Assembly (NCBI GenBank): GCA_900552675.1
Contig: USAI01000011.1
Coordinates: 1 to 40,671 of the forward strand
Direction of reading: 5' to 3'
DNA length: 40,671 nucleotides
Source: an uncultured Prevotella sp.
GTDB taxonomy: Bacteria; Bacteroidota; Bacteroidia; Bacteroidales; Bacteroidaceae
Part shown: piece after piece, positions 1-7,509 of the stretch
Layout of the letters: each line of letters opens with the position of its first letter
How positions within the stretch are numbered: position 1 is the stretch's first letter
The notes under the pieces: model-generated
Told to the model about the DNA's origin: nothing
What the model saw: the letters and a program-made list of their open reading frames with translations, nothing else
Database searches by the model: none
Position numbers and translations under genes: made by a program

Positions 1-2
1 AG

Positions 3-34
3 TCTCAATATATAGAGGGTTACCTCTTCTGAGA
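3..34 (+). terminator. Possible terminator hairpin at window edge
   Basis: TCTCA (3-7) pairs with TGAGA (30-34) and, inside it, AGAGG (14-18) pairs with CCTCT (23-27). A TTTTAT run follows on the plus strand, so it may end a plus-strand gene lying before the window. It could also close the minus-strand lipoprotein gene, but there is no T-run in that direction. Confidence 0.35.
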
Positions 35-97
35 TTTTATCCGGACACTAGTGATTCGATTTATTATTTTTTAATAACTTAGACAAGGGCTACCCCG

Positions 98-640
98 TTA
101 TTTCTTCTTAAACCACCTACTGCACCAACGATATGCATCATCCGATTTCCACCAACCGAGTCTAGTATCTACATAGTGTGTACCATCTTTACTTGTAGAC
201 ATCAAGCTACAATCAAATGTACTCCAAAAGATACTGTCGTATCGTATAACAGAGTCGTTATCAAGCGTAAAGAACACGCATTTATCATCCAGTTTTACGT
301 TTTTAACTCGATAATAATATCTCTCCTTTTCCTTTGTTAACGTAAAAGCAGCATCTTGTGTTATTTCAATCAAATCTTTACGATTCAACGTAGTATCATT
401 ATTGGCGCTAATTATCCACTGCCTACTCCAAGTGCCATTTAACATCAAATTCACATCTGCTTGGGTCATCTTTGAGAAATCCCACCTCATTTTTCCCTTT
501 GCCTCAAAATACTGATAAGCGAGCTCAGTGTCATCAAGCTCACCATCAATATCATCGTTACCATCTGAGCACGAGGTCAAACAAAACAAGAAGGAGAAAA
601 ATACCAAAATAAACGATAATAAATACTTTATTGTCTTCAT
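98..640 (-). CDS. Hypothetical lipoprotein, probably surface-exposed
   Basis: I do not recognise the family. The 180-aa product starts at MKTIKYLL; an ATG 17 codons upstream would put a non-signal stretch in front of a clear signal peptide, so I chose the inner start. The N-terminus is a lipoprotein signal with lipobox LTSC (Cys24), followed by an acid-rich stretch (DGNDDIDGELDD). Acidic residues just after the lipid-modified Cys mark surface export in several Bacteroidetes lipoproteins, so an outer-leaflet location is inferred. The rest is a compact, Trp/Tyr-rich domain with no catalytic motif I can name, ending in a basic RWFKKK tail. The nearest plus-strand gene, galM, starts almost 1 kb away, so the gene appears monocistronic. 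A TAACTTTG box about 90 nt upstream of the start may be its promoter. Confidence 0.7.
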   Translation of the reverse strand: MKTIKYLLSFILVFFSFLFCLTSCSDGNDDIDGELDDTELAYQYFEAKGKMRWDFSKMTQADVNLMLNGTWSRQWIISANNDTTLNRKDLIEITQDAAFTLTKEKERYYYRVKNVKLDDKCVFFTLDNDSVIRYDSIFWSTFDCSLMSTSKDGTHYVDTRLGWWKSDDAYRWCSRWFKKK

Positions 641-732
641 ATTAAAAATGGGGTTGATGATTAATACAACGAAAATACAGAATATTTCCACCTATGTACA
701 TAACCCTTTGGTTTTGGTGGATTTAACTTTTG

Positions 733-740
733 CAAAGTTA
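733..740 (-). promoter_or_regulatory. Possible -7 box for the lipoprotein gene
   Basis: Reading the minus strand, TAACTTTG matches the Bacteroidetes -7 consensus TAnnTTTG. No convincing TTTG is seen 19-21 nt further upstream. The box lies inside a wider dyad (TTAACTTT.GCAAAGTTAA, 723-741), which could be an operator. Confidence 0.35.
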
Positions 741-1015
741 AGTTTTTAAGTTATACGTAGCACATTACCCCCTATTTCTTAACACTAATTAATATTAATT
801 GCTGGAATTTAGACTGCATTTATAAATAGACAGTAAGAAAAACATACTTACTCAAAATAAGGGAATAAAACGAAAACATATTTCATAGCTATTAACCATC
901 AAAACTTCATAAAAAGTGTTTTTACACCGTTCTTTTTCACTTTGCATATTTATTCACTTTTCTGCATAAATATACAGCATTGAGATTAGTTTGTAAAAGG
1001 CATCAAATTACAGTC

Positions 1016-1103
1016 TGAAAGCATTGGTTTCGCGTTGTGAAACCCTTGGTTTTACAGCCTGAAACCCTTGGTTTCACGATCTAAAACCCTTGGTTTCTCA
1101 AAT
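1016..1103. repeat. 4 x 22-bp tandem repeat with internal dyad
   Basis: Four contiguous units start at 1016, 1038, 1060 and 1082, exactly 22 bp apart. The best-conserved core is GAAACCCTTGGTTTC, a 6-bp dyad (GAAACC/GGTTTC) around CTT; unit 1 (GAAAGCATTGGTTTC) and unit 4 (AAAACCCTTGGTTTC) are diverged. There is no spacer, so this is not a CRISPR. No promoter box lies inside it. Confidence 0.9.
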
Positions 1104-1203
1104 GAGGAGTATCAACTTTGAAAAGTGAAAGCAAGTCACATGACATTACTTTCGATTTATCACATTTTTCACATTTATTATACTAACGAATGTAAATTCG
1201 ACA

Positions 1204-1262
1204 AATTGAATATTTATGCAATTTTACCCAACCAACATCGTCTTTTGCATAAATATACAATT
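1204..1262. repeat. 18-bp inverted repeat, one mismatch
   Basis: The left arm AATTGAATATTTATGCAA (1204-1221) and right arm TTGCATAAATATACAATT (1245-1262) are reverse complements except at one position, with a 23-nt loop. Neither side has a strong T-run, and both flanks are non-coding. Confidence 0.75.
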
Positions 1263-1559
1263 TCGAAAGACAAGAGAGGCCCAACAACATTGAACAACAA
1301 ATGAACAACAAGGACAACTTTTTTATTGTATTAAACGAAGGGACAAAGTAGTTCAACGTTGTTTCTTGCAGCTCAATATTATTTCTAATTGTTTGGCACC
1401 ATTTTCAAGTATTTGGCGTTGTTCCTACCATGTTCAAATAATGGTATAAAAGCATACATAAAATATACGTTTACATAAAGAAATGCAATGGAAAGGATGG
1501 AAACCGAACAACGGTTAACGGTTTTTAACGCGCATAAAAATACTTTTTCCTATGTTTCA

Positions 1560-1591
1560 TTTGTGACATTCGTTTTTTTTCAGTTACTTTG
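1560..1591 (+). promoter_or_regulatory. Promoter of the gal operon
   Basis: TTTG at 1560-1563 and TTACTTTG at 1584-1591 are separated by 20 nt, fitting the Bacteroidetes -33/-7 arrangement with one mismatch in the -7 box. Transcription would begin near 1597, about 30 nt before galM. Confidence 0.65.
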
Positions 1592-1626
1592 CAAGAACAT
1601 AAGATATAACTAAAAACATATTACTT

Positions 1627-2718
1627 ATGACAAACTTAACAGACACAGAAAAGCTGTGTGGTTTGAAACGTGCCGACTTTCAAACCACAATAAACGGAAA
1701 GAGCACCGATTTGTTCTTTCTGAAGAATAATGCCGGCAACGTAGTAGCCATCACAAATTATGGCGGAGCCATCGTTGCTATCATGGTACCTGACAAAGAT
1801 GGCAAACACGCTAACGTTATTCAAGGACACGACAATATTAAAGATGTAATAGAGTCGCCCGAGCCTTACCTCTCAACCTTGATAGGCCGTTATGGCAACC
1901 GCATCTGTAAAGGCAAGTTCCAGTTGCACGGCAAGCATTATCAGTTGCCCATCAACAACGGTCCCAACAGTTTGCACGGCGGCAAGAAAGGCTTCAACGC
2001 CAAGGTTTGGGACGCACTGCAGATGAACGACAGCACACTGGTCTTAAAATATGTAAGCCCCTATGGCGAGGAAGGCTTCTCGGGCGAGGTGCGCGTCACC
2101 GTAGTATATTCGTTTAACGACGACAACGAGTTGGGCATAGAATATATGGCCACAACAAACAAGAAAACAATTATTAACCTTACAAGCCACGGTTTCTTCT
2201 CGCTGGCAGGCATTGCAAACCCCACCCCCACCATCGACAATTTGGTTTGCCAGATTAATGCCGACTATTATTTGCCTATCGATGAAACCTCAATTCCTAC
2301 TGGCGAAATACGCTTTGTAAAAGGCACTCCCTTCGATTTCAGACAACCCAAAACTGTGGGACAAGATATTGATGCCGACAACGAACAGATAAAGAACGGT
2401 GCCGGATACGACCACTGCTTTGTGCTAAACAAAAAAGAAGAAGGCGAACTGAGCTTTGCTGCCAAGATTACCGAGCCCATAAGCAGACGCACCATGGAGG
2501 TGTTTACCACCGAGCCTGGCGTACAGGTTTATACCGACAACTGGGCCGATGGCTACAAAGGTCAGAACGGAGCCACCTTCCCACGTCGCAGCGCCATCTG
2601 TTTCGAGGCACAACACTTCCCCGACTCGCCCAACCACCCCTATTTCCCCTCTGTAGTGCTCGAGCCTGGTGGTCAATATACGCAAAAAACCATCTATCGC
2701 TTTGGGGTAGAGGCATAA
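1627..2718 (+). CDS. galM: Aldose 1-epimerase (galactose mutarotase)
   Basis: Interconverts beta- and alpha-D-galactose so that galactokinase receives the alpha anomer. The 363-aa protein has the family layout: His117 in NSLHGG, His188 in NLTSHG, a GYDHCFVL segment, and the catalytic glutamate candidate Glu327 in CFEAQHFPDSPN. The usual NHxYFNL motif reads SHGFFSLAG here, a mild divergence around the second His. There is no signal peptide, so it is cytoplasmic. It is the first gene after a good promoter and is followed 70 nt later by the sugar permease and then galK, so it opens the galactose operon. Length and motif spacing are normal for the family; the ATG at 1627 is the first after the promoter. 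Confidence 0.95.
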   Translation: MTNLTDTEKLCGLKRADFQTTINGKSTDLFFLKNNAGNVVAITNYGGAIVAIMVPDKDGKHANVIQGHDNIKDVIESPEPYLSTLIGRYGNRICKGKFQLHGKHYQLPINNGPNSLHGGKKGFNAKVWDALQMNDSTLVLKYVSPYGEEGFSGEVRVTVVYSFNDDNELGIEYMATTNKKTIINLTSHGFFSLAGIANPTPTIDNLVCQINADYYLPIDETSIPTGEIRFVKGTPFDFRQPKTVGQDIDADNEQIKNGAGYDHCFVLNKKEEGELSFAAKITEPISRRTMEVFTTEPGVQVYTDNWADGYKGQNGATFPRRSAICFEAQHFPDSPNHPYFPSVVLEPGGQYTQKTIYRFGVEA

Positions 2719-2788
2719 CTGCGTATCATTCGAAACGAAGTAAATACACATTAACATTAATAAAACCAAAATCAAAAAAACAAAAGAA

Positions 2789-4126
2789 ATGGGAAATAAC
2801 TCAACAAAACAAAGTAGCATCATTGCCATTATTGTGATGATGTTTCTCTTTGCCATGATTTCGTTCGTAACCAACCTGGCAGCACCCTTCGGCCTCATCT
2901 GGGGCAACCAGTATGCTTGGGCAGGAATGATGGGCAACATGATGAACTTCTTGGCTTACCTCTTTATGGGTATTCCTGCTGGTATCATGCTTACAAAGAT
3001 TGGCTACAAGAAAACTGCCATCCTGGCAATGGCCATCGGCTTCATTGGTCTTGGCGTGCAGTATGTATCAAGCATCGTTGGTGCCGACACCGTAGCCATC
3101 ACTATTAAGGGAGAGGCCATCATGCTTAACCTTGTTATCTACCTGATTGGTGCTTTCATCTGTGGCTTCTGCGTATGCATGCTTAACACCGTTGTTAACC
3201 CCATGCTTAACCTGCTGGGTGGCGGTGGCAACCGCGGTAATCAGCTTATCCAGACGGGTGGCTCGCTCAACTCGCTTTCAGCTACCCTCACTCCTCTCTT
3301 CGTGGGTGCCCTCATTGGTAGCGTAACCAAGGATACCGCCATGAGCGACGTTTCTCCGTTGCTGTTCATTGCTATGGGCGTGTTTGCAGTATCAATCATC
3401 ATCATTGCTTTCGCAACCATTCCTGAGCCACACCTCCATAAAGAAGGAGAGAAGAAGGAAGTTATGGAGCACTCTCCGCTCGCATTCCGTCACACCTTGC
3501 TTGGCATCATTGCTATCTTCTTCTATGTAGGTATTGAGGTAGGCATCCCTTCACAGCTCACCTTCTATTTGGCACAGCCCGTGTCGGCTGGTGGCGTAGG
3601 TCTTGCTAACGGTGCTGCTATTGGTGGTGCTATCGCTGCCATCTATTGGATGCTGATGCTTGTAGGACGCTTCTCAAGCTCTATCATCAGTGGAAAGGTA
3701 TCTACACGTTCACAAATGCTTTTCGTTACAACAACAGCTATCGCACTGCTGCTTATCACCATCTTCTTGCCTGGCGACCTCACAATGAGCATGCCCGCAT
3801 ATAGCGTTTCAGATGGTTTCATCATGACATCAGGAGTTCCTGTAAAATGTCTGTTTATCGTGCTCTGCGGTCTCTGCACATCAGTAATGTGGGGTGGCAT
3901 TTTCAACCTCGCTGTTGAGGGTTTGGGCAAATATACAGCAGCAGCTTCTGGCCTCTTTATGACCATGGTTGTAGGTGGTGGCGTTATGCCGTTCATCCAG
4001 AACCTCATAGCTAACGAAGCTGGCTACATTGCAAGCTATTGGCTCGTTATCGCCATGCTCGCTTACATTCTCTACTACAGCCTCGTAGGATGCAAGAATG
4101 TAAACAAAGACATTCCTGTAGAATAA
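2789..4126 (+). CDS. galP: MFS sugar:H+ symporter, glucose/galactose porter type
   Basis: Inner-membrane sugar permease of 445 aa with about 12 hydrophobic segments and a cytoplasmic N-terminus (MGNNSTKQSS). It resembles the fucose/glucose-galactose (FHS) branch of the major facilitator superfamily: an early NMMNFLAYLFMGIPAG segment followed by LTKIGYKKT, the usual cytoplasmic loop, and a charged central loop (PEPHLHKEGEKKE) between the two halves. Its position between galM and galK indicates galactose as the main substrate, although glucose or other hexoses cannot be excluded from sequence. The gene name follows common use for this position in Bacteroides and does not imply relation to E. 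coli GalP. Start codon ATG at 2789 lies 70 nt after galM without another promoter box. Confidence 0.88.
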   Translation: MGNNSTKQSSIIAIIVMMFLFAMISFVTNLAAPFGLIWGNQYAWAGMMGNMMNFLAYLFMGIPAGIMLTKIGYKKTAILAMAIGFIGLGVQYVSSIVGADTVAITIKGEAIMLNLVIYLIGAFICGFCVCMLNTVVNPMLNLLGGGGNRGNQLIQTGGSLNSLSATLTPLFVGALIGSVTKDTAMSDVSPLLFIAMGVFAVSIIIIAFATIPEPHLHKEGEKKEVMEHSPLAFRHTLLGIIAIFFYVGIEVGIPSQLTFYLAQPVSAGGVGLANGAAIGGAIAAIYWMLMLVGRFSSSIISGKVSTRSQMLFVTTTAIALLLITIFLPGDLTMSMPAYSVSDGFIMTSGVPVKCLFIVLCGLCTSVMWGGIFNLAVEGLGKYTAAASGLFMTMVVGGGVMPFIQNLIANEAGYIASYWLVIAMLAYILYYSLVGCKNVNKDIPVE

Positions 4127-4143
4127 TCAATCACAAAACACAC

Positions 4144-4183
4144 AATGGCTTGCAGCCCGCTACATGCTGGGCAGCAAGCCATT
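4144..4183 (+). terminator. Intra-operon hairpin between galP and galK
   Basis: AATGGCTTGC (4144-4153) pairs with GCAAGCCATT (4174-4183), and GCCC (4155-4158) with GGGC (4169-4172) inside. No T-run follows directly; CCCCTTTTTATT comes about 17 nt later. It is more likely a processing or attenuation hairpin than a full terminator. Confidence 0.6.
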
Positions 4184-4250
4184 GATATTACTATCGAAGC
4201 CCCTTTTTATTACTATATATTATTAATCACACTTAAACACACTTATTATT

Positions 4251-5411
4251 ATGGATATCGAATTCGTAAGAAGCCGTTTTATCAAACATTTTGACGGAAA
4301 GACAGGAAATATCTACACTTCTCCAGGACGTATCAACCTTATTGGCGAGCACACCGACTATAACGGTGGTTTCGTGTTCCCCGGTGCTGTTGACAAAGGC
4401 ATTATGGCCGAGGTACGCCCTAACGGAACAAACACTGTAATGTGCTATGCCATCGACTTGAAAGACCGCGTAGAATTTAAGATTGACGACCCTGAGGGTC
4501 CACGCACCAGCTGGGCACGCTATATCTATGGCATCGTACAAGAAATGAAGAAGCTGGGTGTCGACGTAAAAGGTTTCAACACCGCATTTGCTGGTGATGT
4601 GCCTTTAGGCGCTGGTATGTCGTCATCGGCAGCCTTAGAAAGTTGCTTCGCCTTTGCTCTGAACGATTTGTTTGGCGATAACAAGGTGAGCAAGTGGGAT
4701 ATGGCGCTGGCCGGACAGGCTACCGAGCATAACTACTGTGGCGTAAATTGTGGCATCATGGACCAGTTTGCCAGCGTGTTTGGCAAAGAAGAGTGCTTGA
4801 TGCGTCTTGACTGCCGCAGCCGCGAATTTGAATATTTCCCCTTCAAGCCCGTTGGCTATAAACTGGTGCTGCTCAACTCTTGCGTAAAACACGAGCTGGC
4901 AGGCTCACCCTACAACGACCGCCGCAACAGCTGCGAAAACGTTGTGAAACACATTGCCGCTAAGCATCCTGAAGCAAAATTTGAGACTCTGCGCGACTGC
5001 ACATGGGAGCAGCTTGACGAGGTAAGAGCCGAGATAGGCGAAGAAGACTACAAGCGCGCTCACTTTGTTCTGGGCGAGAAAGATCGCGTGCTGGCTGTAT
5101 GCGACGCTCTGAACGCTGGCGACTATGAAACTGTAGGCCAGAAGATGTATGAAACACATGAGGGCTTGAGCAAAGAGTATGAGGTATCATGCGAAGAGCT
5201 CGACTTCTTGAACGACATTGCCAAAGAAAACGGCGTAACAGGTAGCCGTATCATGGGCGGTGGCTTCGGCGGATGCACCATCAACCTGGTGAAAGATGAA
5301 CTGTACGATAAGTTTATCGCTGACGCCAAGGCTAAATATTCAGCCAAATATGGCAAAGAGCCTAAAGTTATTGACGTTGTCATCAGCCAGGGTTCGCACA
5401 AAGTGTGCTAA
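4251..5411 (+). CDS. galK: Galactokinase
   Basis: Phosphorylates alpha-D-galactose with ATP to galactose-1-phosphate, the committed step of the Leloir pathway. The 386-aa protein carries the galactokinase signature GRINLIGEHTDYNGG (residues 26-40), the GHMP ATP-binding loop DVPLGAGMSSSAALE (116-130), a YCGVNCGIMDQFAS segment holding the catalytic Asp, and the C-terminal GHMP motif GGGFGG near residue 340. Length is normal. It follows the permease after 124 nt that hold a stable hairpin, so its mRNA level may differ from that of galM-galP. A terminator stands 50 nt after the stop. No galT or galE lies in the window, so the rest of the pathway must be elsewhere. Confidence 0.97.
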   Translation: MDIEFVRSRFIKHFDGKTGNIYTSPGRINLIGEHTDYNGGFVFPGAVDKGIMAEVRPNGTNTVMCYAIDLKDRVEFKIDDPEGPRTSWARYIYGIVQEMKKLGVDVKGFNTAFAGDVPLGAGMSSSAALESCFAFALNDLFGDNKVSKWDMALAGQATEHNYCGVNCGIMDQFASVFGKEECLMRLDCRSREFEYFPFKPVGYKLVLLNSCVKHELAGSPYNDRRNSCENVVKHIAAKHPEAKFETLRDCTWEQLDEVRAEIGEEDYKRAHFVLGEKDRVLAVCDALNAGDYETVGQKMYETHEGLSKEYEVSCEELDFLNDIAKENGVTGSRIMGGGFGGCTINLVKDELYDKFIADAKAKYSAKYGKEPKVIDVVISQGSHKVC

Positions 5412-5460
5412 ACCCACACTAAAGATAAATCGGCATAAACCATACTGATACATTAAACGA

Positions 5461-5502
5461 CGAGGGGTGTTCCGTGAGCAATGGCTCGCTGTACACCCCT
5501 CG
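5461..5502 (+). terminator. Terminator of the gal operon
   Basis: CGAGGGGTGT (5461-5470) pairs with ACACCCCTCG (5493-5502), with an inner GAGC/GCTC stem. CCTATTTTCTGTCTTATTTCT follows as a T-rich tail. It separates galK from the GH25 gene, which therefore needs its own promoter. Confidence 0.75.
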
Positions 5503-5546
5503 CCTATTTTCTGTCTTATTTCTAACGTCGTTTCAAGAAAAAGCAG

Positions 5547-5554
5547 TAACTTTG
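5547..5554 (+). promoter_or_regulatory. -7 box directly before the GH25 start codon
   Basis: TAACTTTG is a perfect TAnnTTTG box whose last G is 6 nt before the ATG at 5560, so the predicted transcription start falls on or next to the start codon. The -33 region is weak (no TTTG at the expected distance). See findings on leaderless mRNAs. Confidence 0.6.
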
Positions 5555-5559
5555 CACGT

Positions 5560-6273
5560 ATGAAAAAATTTGGTTTGTATTCAATACAATATATATTATT
5601 ACTCTTCATGATGTTGCCCCTATACGCAGTGGCACAAGACAACCTCAACGTACAGTGCGAAGACACCTGCACACACATTCATGGCATTGACCTCAGCCAC
5701 TATCAAGGTGAGGTGTTTTGGGAAACCATTGGCGACAATTCGAAAATGGCATACGTATATTTAAAAGCTACTGAGGGCGGCGACAACATTGACCAAATGT
5801 ATCAACTAAACATCAATTTGGCACATCGTTATGGTTTGAAAGTGGGCTCATATCATTTCTTCCGCCCTAAGACCGAACTGAAGAAACAGCTTGAAAACTT
5901 TAAGGCACAATGCAAGCCACGCGACCAAGACCTTATACCCATGATTGACATTGAAACGAAAAGTAGGCTTAATACTGACGAGTTTTGCGACTCGTTACTC
6001 AAATTTCTTGATATGGTAACCAAAGCATATCACCAAAAGCCCTTGCTATACACCTTTACCAATTTTTATAACAATTATTTGGCAGGAAAGATTAATGGCT
6101 ATCCGCTAATGATTGCACAATATACCACGCGCGAACCAGAACTCATCGACGATCGCGACATTACCATGTGGCAATATACGGGTAAAGGACGCATCAACGG
6201 AATCAACGGATATGTAGACAAGAGCCGTTTTATGGGTAAACATGGCTTGCGAGAGATACGTTATCAACGCTAA
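5560..6273 (+). CDS. GH25 muramidase (lysozyme), exported
   Basis: Predicted to cleave the beta-1,4 bond between N-acetylmuramic acid and N-acetylglucosamine in peptidoglycan. The 237-aa product starts at MKKFGLY, which gives a clean signal peptide ending near AVAQ; a longer frame upstream runs through the galK terminator and is not credible. The GH25 fold is visible from GIDLSHYQG (Asp44), KATEG (Glu72) and PMIDIE (Asp130, Glu132), which supply the active-site carboxylates, to the WQYTGKGRINGINGYVD C-terminal strand. It is a single catalytic domain without cell-wall binding repeats, so a periplasmic house-keeping role or an attack on other bacteria are both possible. It heads a probable three-gene unit with the zinc-ribbon protein and ABC-F ATPase. 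The -7 box lies only 6 nt before ATG. Confidence 0.9.
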   Translation: MKKFGLYSIQYILLLFMMLPLYAVAQDNLNVQCEDTCTHIHGIDLSHYQGEVFWETIGDNSKMAYVYLKATEGGDNIDQMYQLNINLAHRYGLKVGSYHFFRPKTELKKQLENFKAQCKPRDQDLIPMIDIETKSRLNTDEFCDSLLKFLDMVTKAYHQKPLLYTFTNFYNNYLAGKINGYPLMIAQYTTREPELIDDRDITMWQYTGKGRINGINGYVDKSRFMGKHGLREIRYQR

Positions 6274-6327
6274 ATGGGAGATTAAATAAAAACGGATAAC
6301 AAAATAAAAAAGAAAGGAAACAAAAAT

Positions 6328-7488
6328 ATGGCAATGATTAAATGTCCTGAATGTGGACACGCTGTTAGCGACAAAGCACCTGTTTGCCCCGCTTGCGGCA
6401 TCGAAATAGCTGGTCACATTATTACATGCCCACAATGTGGCAATGTATATCTGAAGAACGAACCCGAATGTCCTAAGTGTCATCATCTTACCACTCGAGC
6501 CACCCTGCAAGAAGAAGGCGCACCCACACCTTCAACAAACACGGCAGCACCCACCACATCGGCAACTACCGCAAGCGATAACACAATAAACGACGAGAAA
6601 GAGCCCAACACCTCTTCAAAAAACAAAATGCGCATCGTGCTCATCTCACTCGTCGTGGCAGTGGTAGCAGTAGCCATTTGCTATGCTTTTTATAGCAACG
6701 CACAGAGCAACAAAGAAAGCGAGGCTTACGAGTATGCTATGAGCAGTAGCGACCCCATGGTGCTACAAAGCTATCTCGACACCTATAAAGATGCACCCGA
6801 AGCGCACATCGACTCTATTCAGGCACATCTCACCCTTATTAAACAAATGGGACAAGACTGGACAAACGCTGTGGTAACAGGCACAAAAAGCGCGCTGCAG
6901 CAATATCTTGAACAGCACCCCGACTCGCCCTTCAAGGCACAAGCCATGCATAAAATCGACTCTATCGACTGGGCCACAGCGCAAGCCGAAGGTAGCGTAG
7001 AGGCGATGGAAGCCTATATTGAAGCTCACCCCACAGGCGAATATATCAACGAGGCTAACGAAGCGGTAAAAGGACTGAACGCACAAACTGTACAGCCTGA
7101 AGAGAAACAGGCCATCAATGGCACTTTCCGCAACTTTTTCAACGCACTGAACAGCAAAGACGAAGAGCTGCTTACCAGCACCGTATCGCCACTGATGACG
7201 TCGTTCCTCAACAAGCCCGACGCTACCCGCTCTGACGTGGTAACCTTCATGCAAAAACTGTACAAGCCCACCGTGGCCAGCATGACATGGATGTCGATGG
7301 CCGACTATAAAATCAGCAAAAAAGAAATTGGCGACACTCAATACGAATATACCGTCAACTTTACAGCTGCACAGGTGTTAAAAGGCACCGATGGCAGCGA
7401 AACAAAAAACATGTATATTATCAAGGCAAAAATAAATCCCGACTGCCAAATTTCAGAACTCTCGATGAAGAAAGTTGTGGAAAAATAA
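6328..7488 (+). CDS. Zinc-ribbon, single-pass membrane protein
   Basis: Function unknown. The 386-aa protein has two N-terminal zinc ribbons with Cys pairs at 6/9 + 20/23 and 34/37 + 48/51, a Thr/Ser/Ala-rich linker (about 55-97), one membrane helix (about 101-122), and a long C-terminal part. Residues 125-255 consist of helical segments that look like degenerate tetratricopeptide-type repeats (each with a Y-L/I-E-x-H-P motif, for example QYLEQHPDSP and AYIEAHPTGEY). The last 130 residues (NGTFRNFFNAL... onward) look like an NTF2-like alpha/beta domain. The ribbons are expected in the cytoplasm and the C-terminal part in the periplasm. It sits 54 nt after the GH25 gene and 21 nt before the ABC-F gene. 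An alternative start is the second ATG two codons later. Confidence 0.75.
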   Translation: MAMIKCPECGHAVSDKAPVCPACGIEIAGHIITCPQCGNVYLKNEPECPKCHHLTTRATLQEEGAPTPSTNTAAPTTSATTASDNTINDEKEPNTSSKNKMRIVLISLVVAVVAVAICYAFYSNAQSNKESEAYEYAMSSSDPMVLQSYLDTYKDAPEAHIDSIQAHLTLIKQMGQDWTNAVVTGTKSALQQYLEQHPDSPFKAQAMHKIDSIDWATAQAEGSVEAMEAYIEAHPTGEYINEANEAVKGLNAQTVQPEEKQAINGTFRNFFNALNSKDEELLTSTVSPLMTSFLNKPDATRSDVVTFMQKLYKPTVASMTWMSMADYKISKKEIGDTQYEYTVNFTAAQVLKGTDGSETKNMYIIKAKINPDCQISELSMKKVVEK

Positions 7489-7509
7489 AGACAGAAGTAT
7501 AAACATAAA

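Larger units (their letters stand above)
741..1559. other. Long non-coding AT-rich intergenic region
   Basis: About 0.8 kb with no credible reading frame on either strand. It contains the 22-bp tandem array (1016-1103) and an 18-bp imperfect inverted repeat (1204-1262). The motif TGCATAAATATAC occurs at about 963-975 and again inside the right arm at 1246-1258. Between about 1270 and 1440 there are scattered GTTGTT/AACAAC words but no regular period that I could establish. Confidence 0.6.

Noticed and set aside
1016..1103. CRISPR array or regulator-bound spacer array
   Set aside because: Units are contiguous at 22 bp with no unique spacers, and no cas gene is in the window. The same holds for the arrays at 26273 and 37977.
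2425..2940. Minus-strand frame of 171 codons across the galM-galP junction
   Set aside because: It overlaps two well-supported plus-strand genes and has no recognisable protein features.
5467..5559. Longer N-terminus for the GH25 protein
   Set aside because: The stretch covers the galK terminator and lacks a signal peptide; the inner ATG gives one.
6763..7341. Minus-strand frame of 192 codons inside the zinc-ribbon gene
   Set aside because: It is antisense to a gene with clear CxxC pairs and a membrane helix; no start signal or homology cue supports it.
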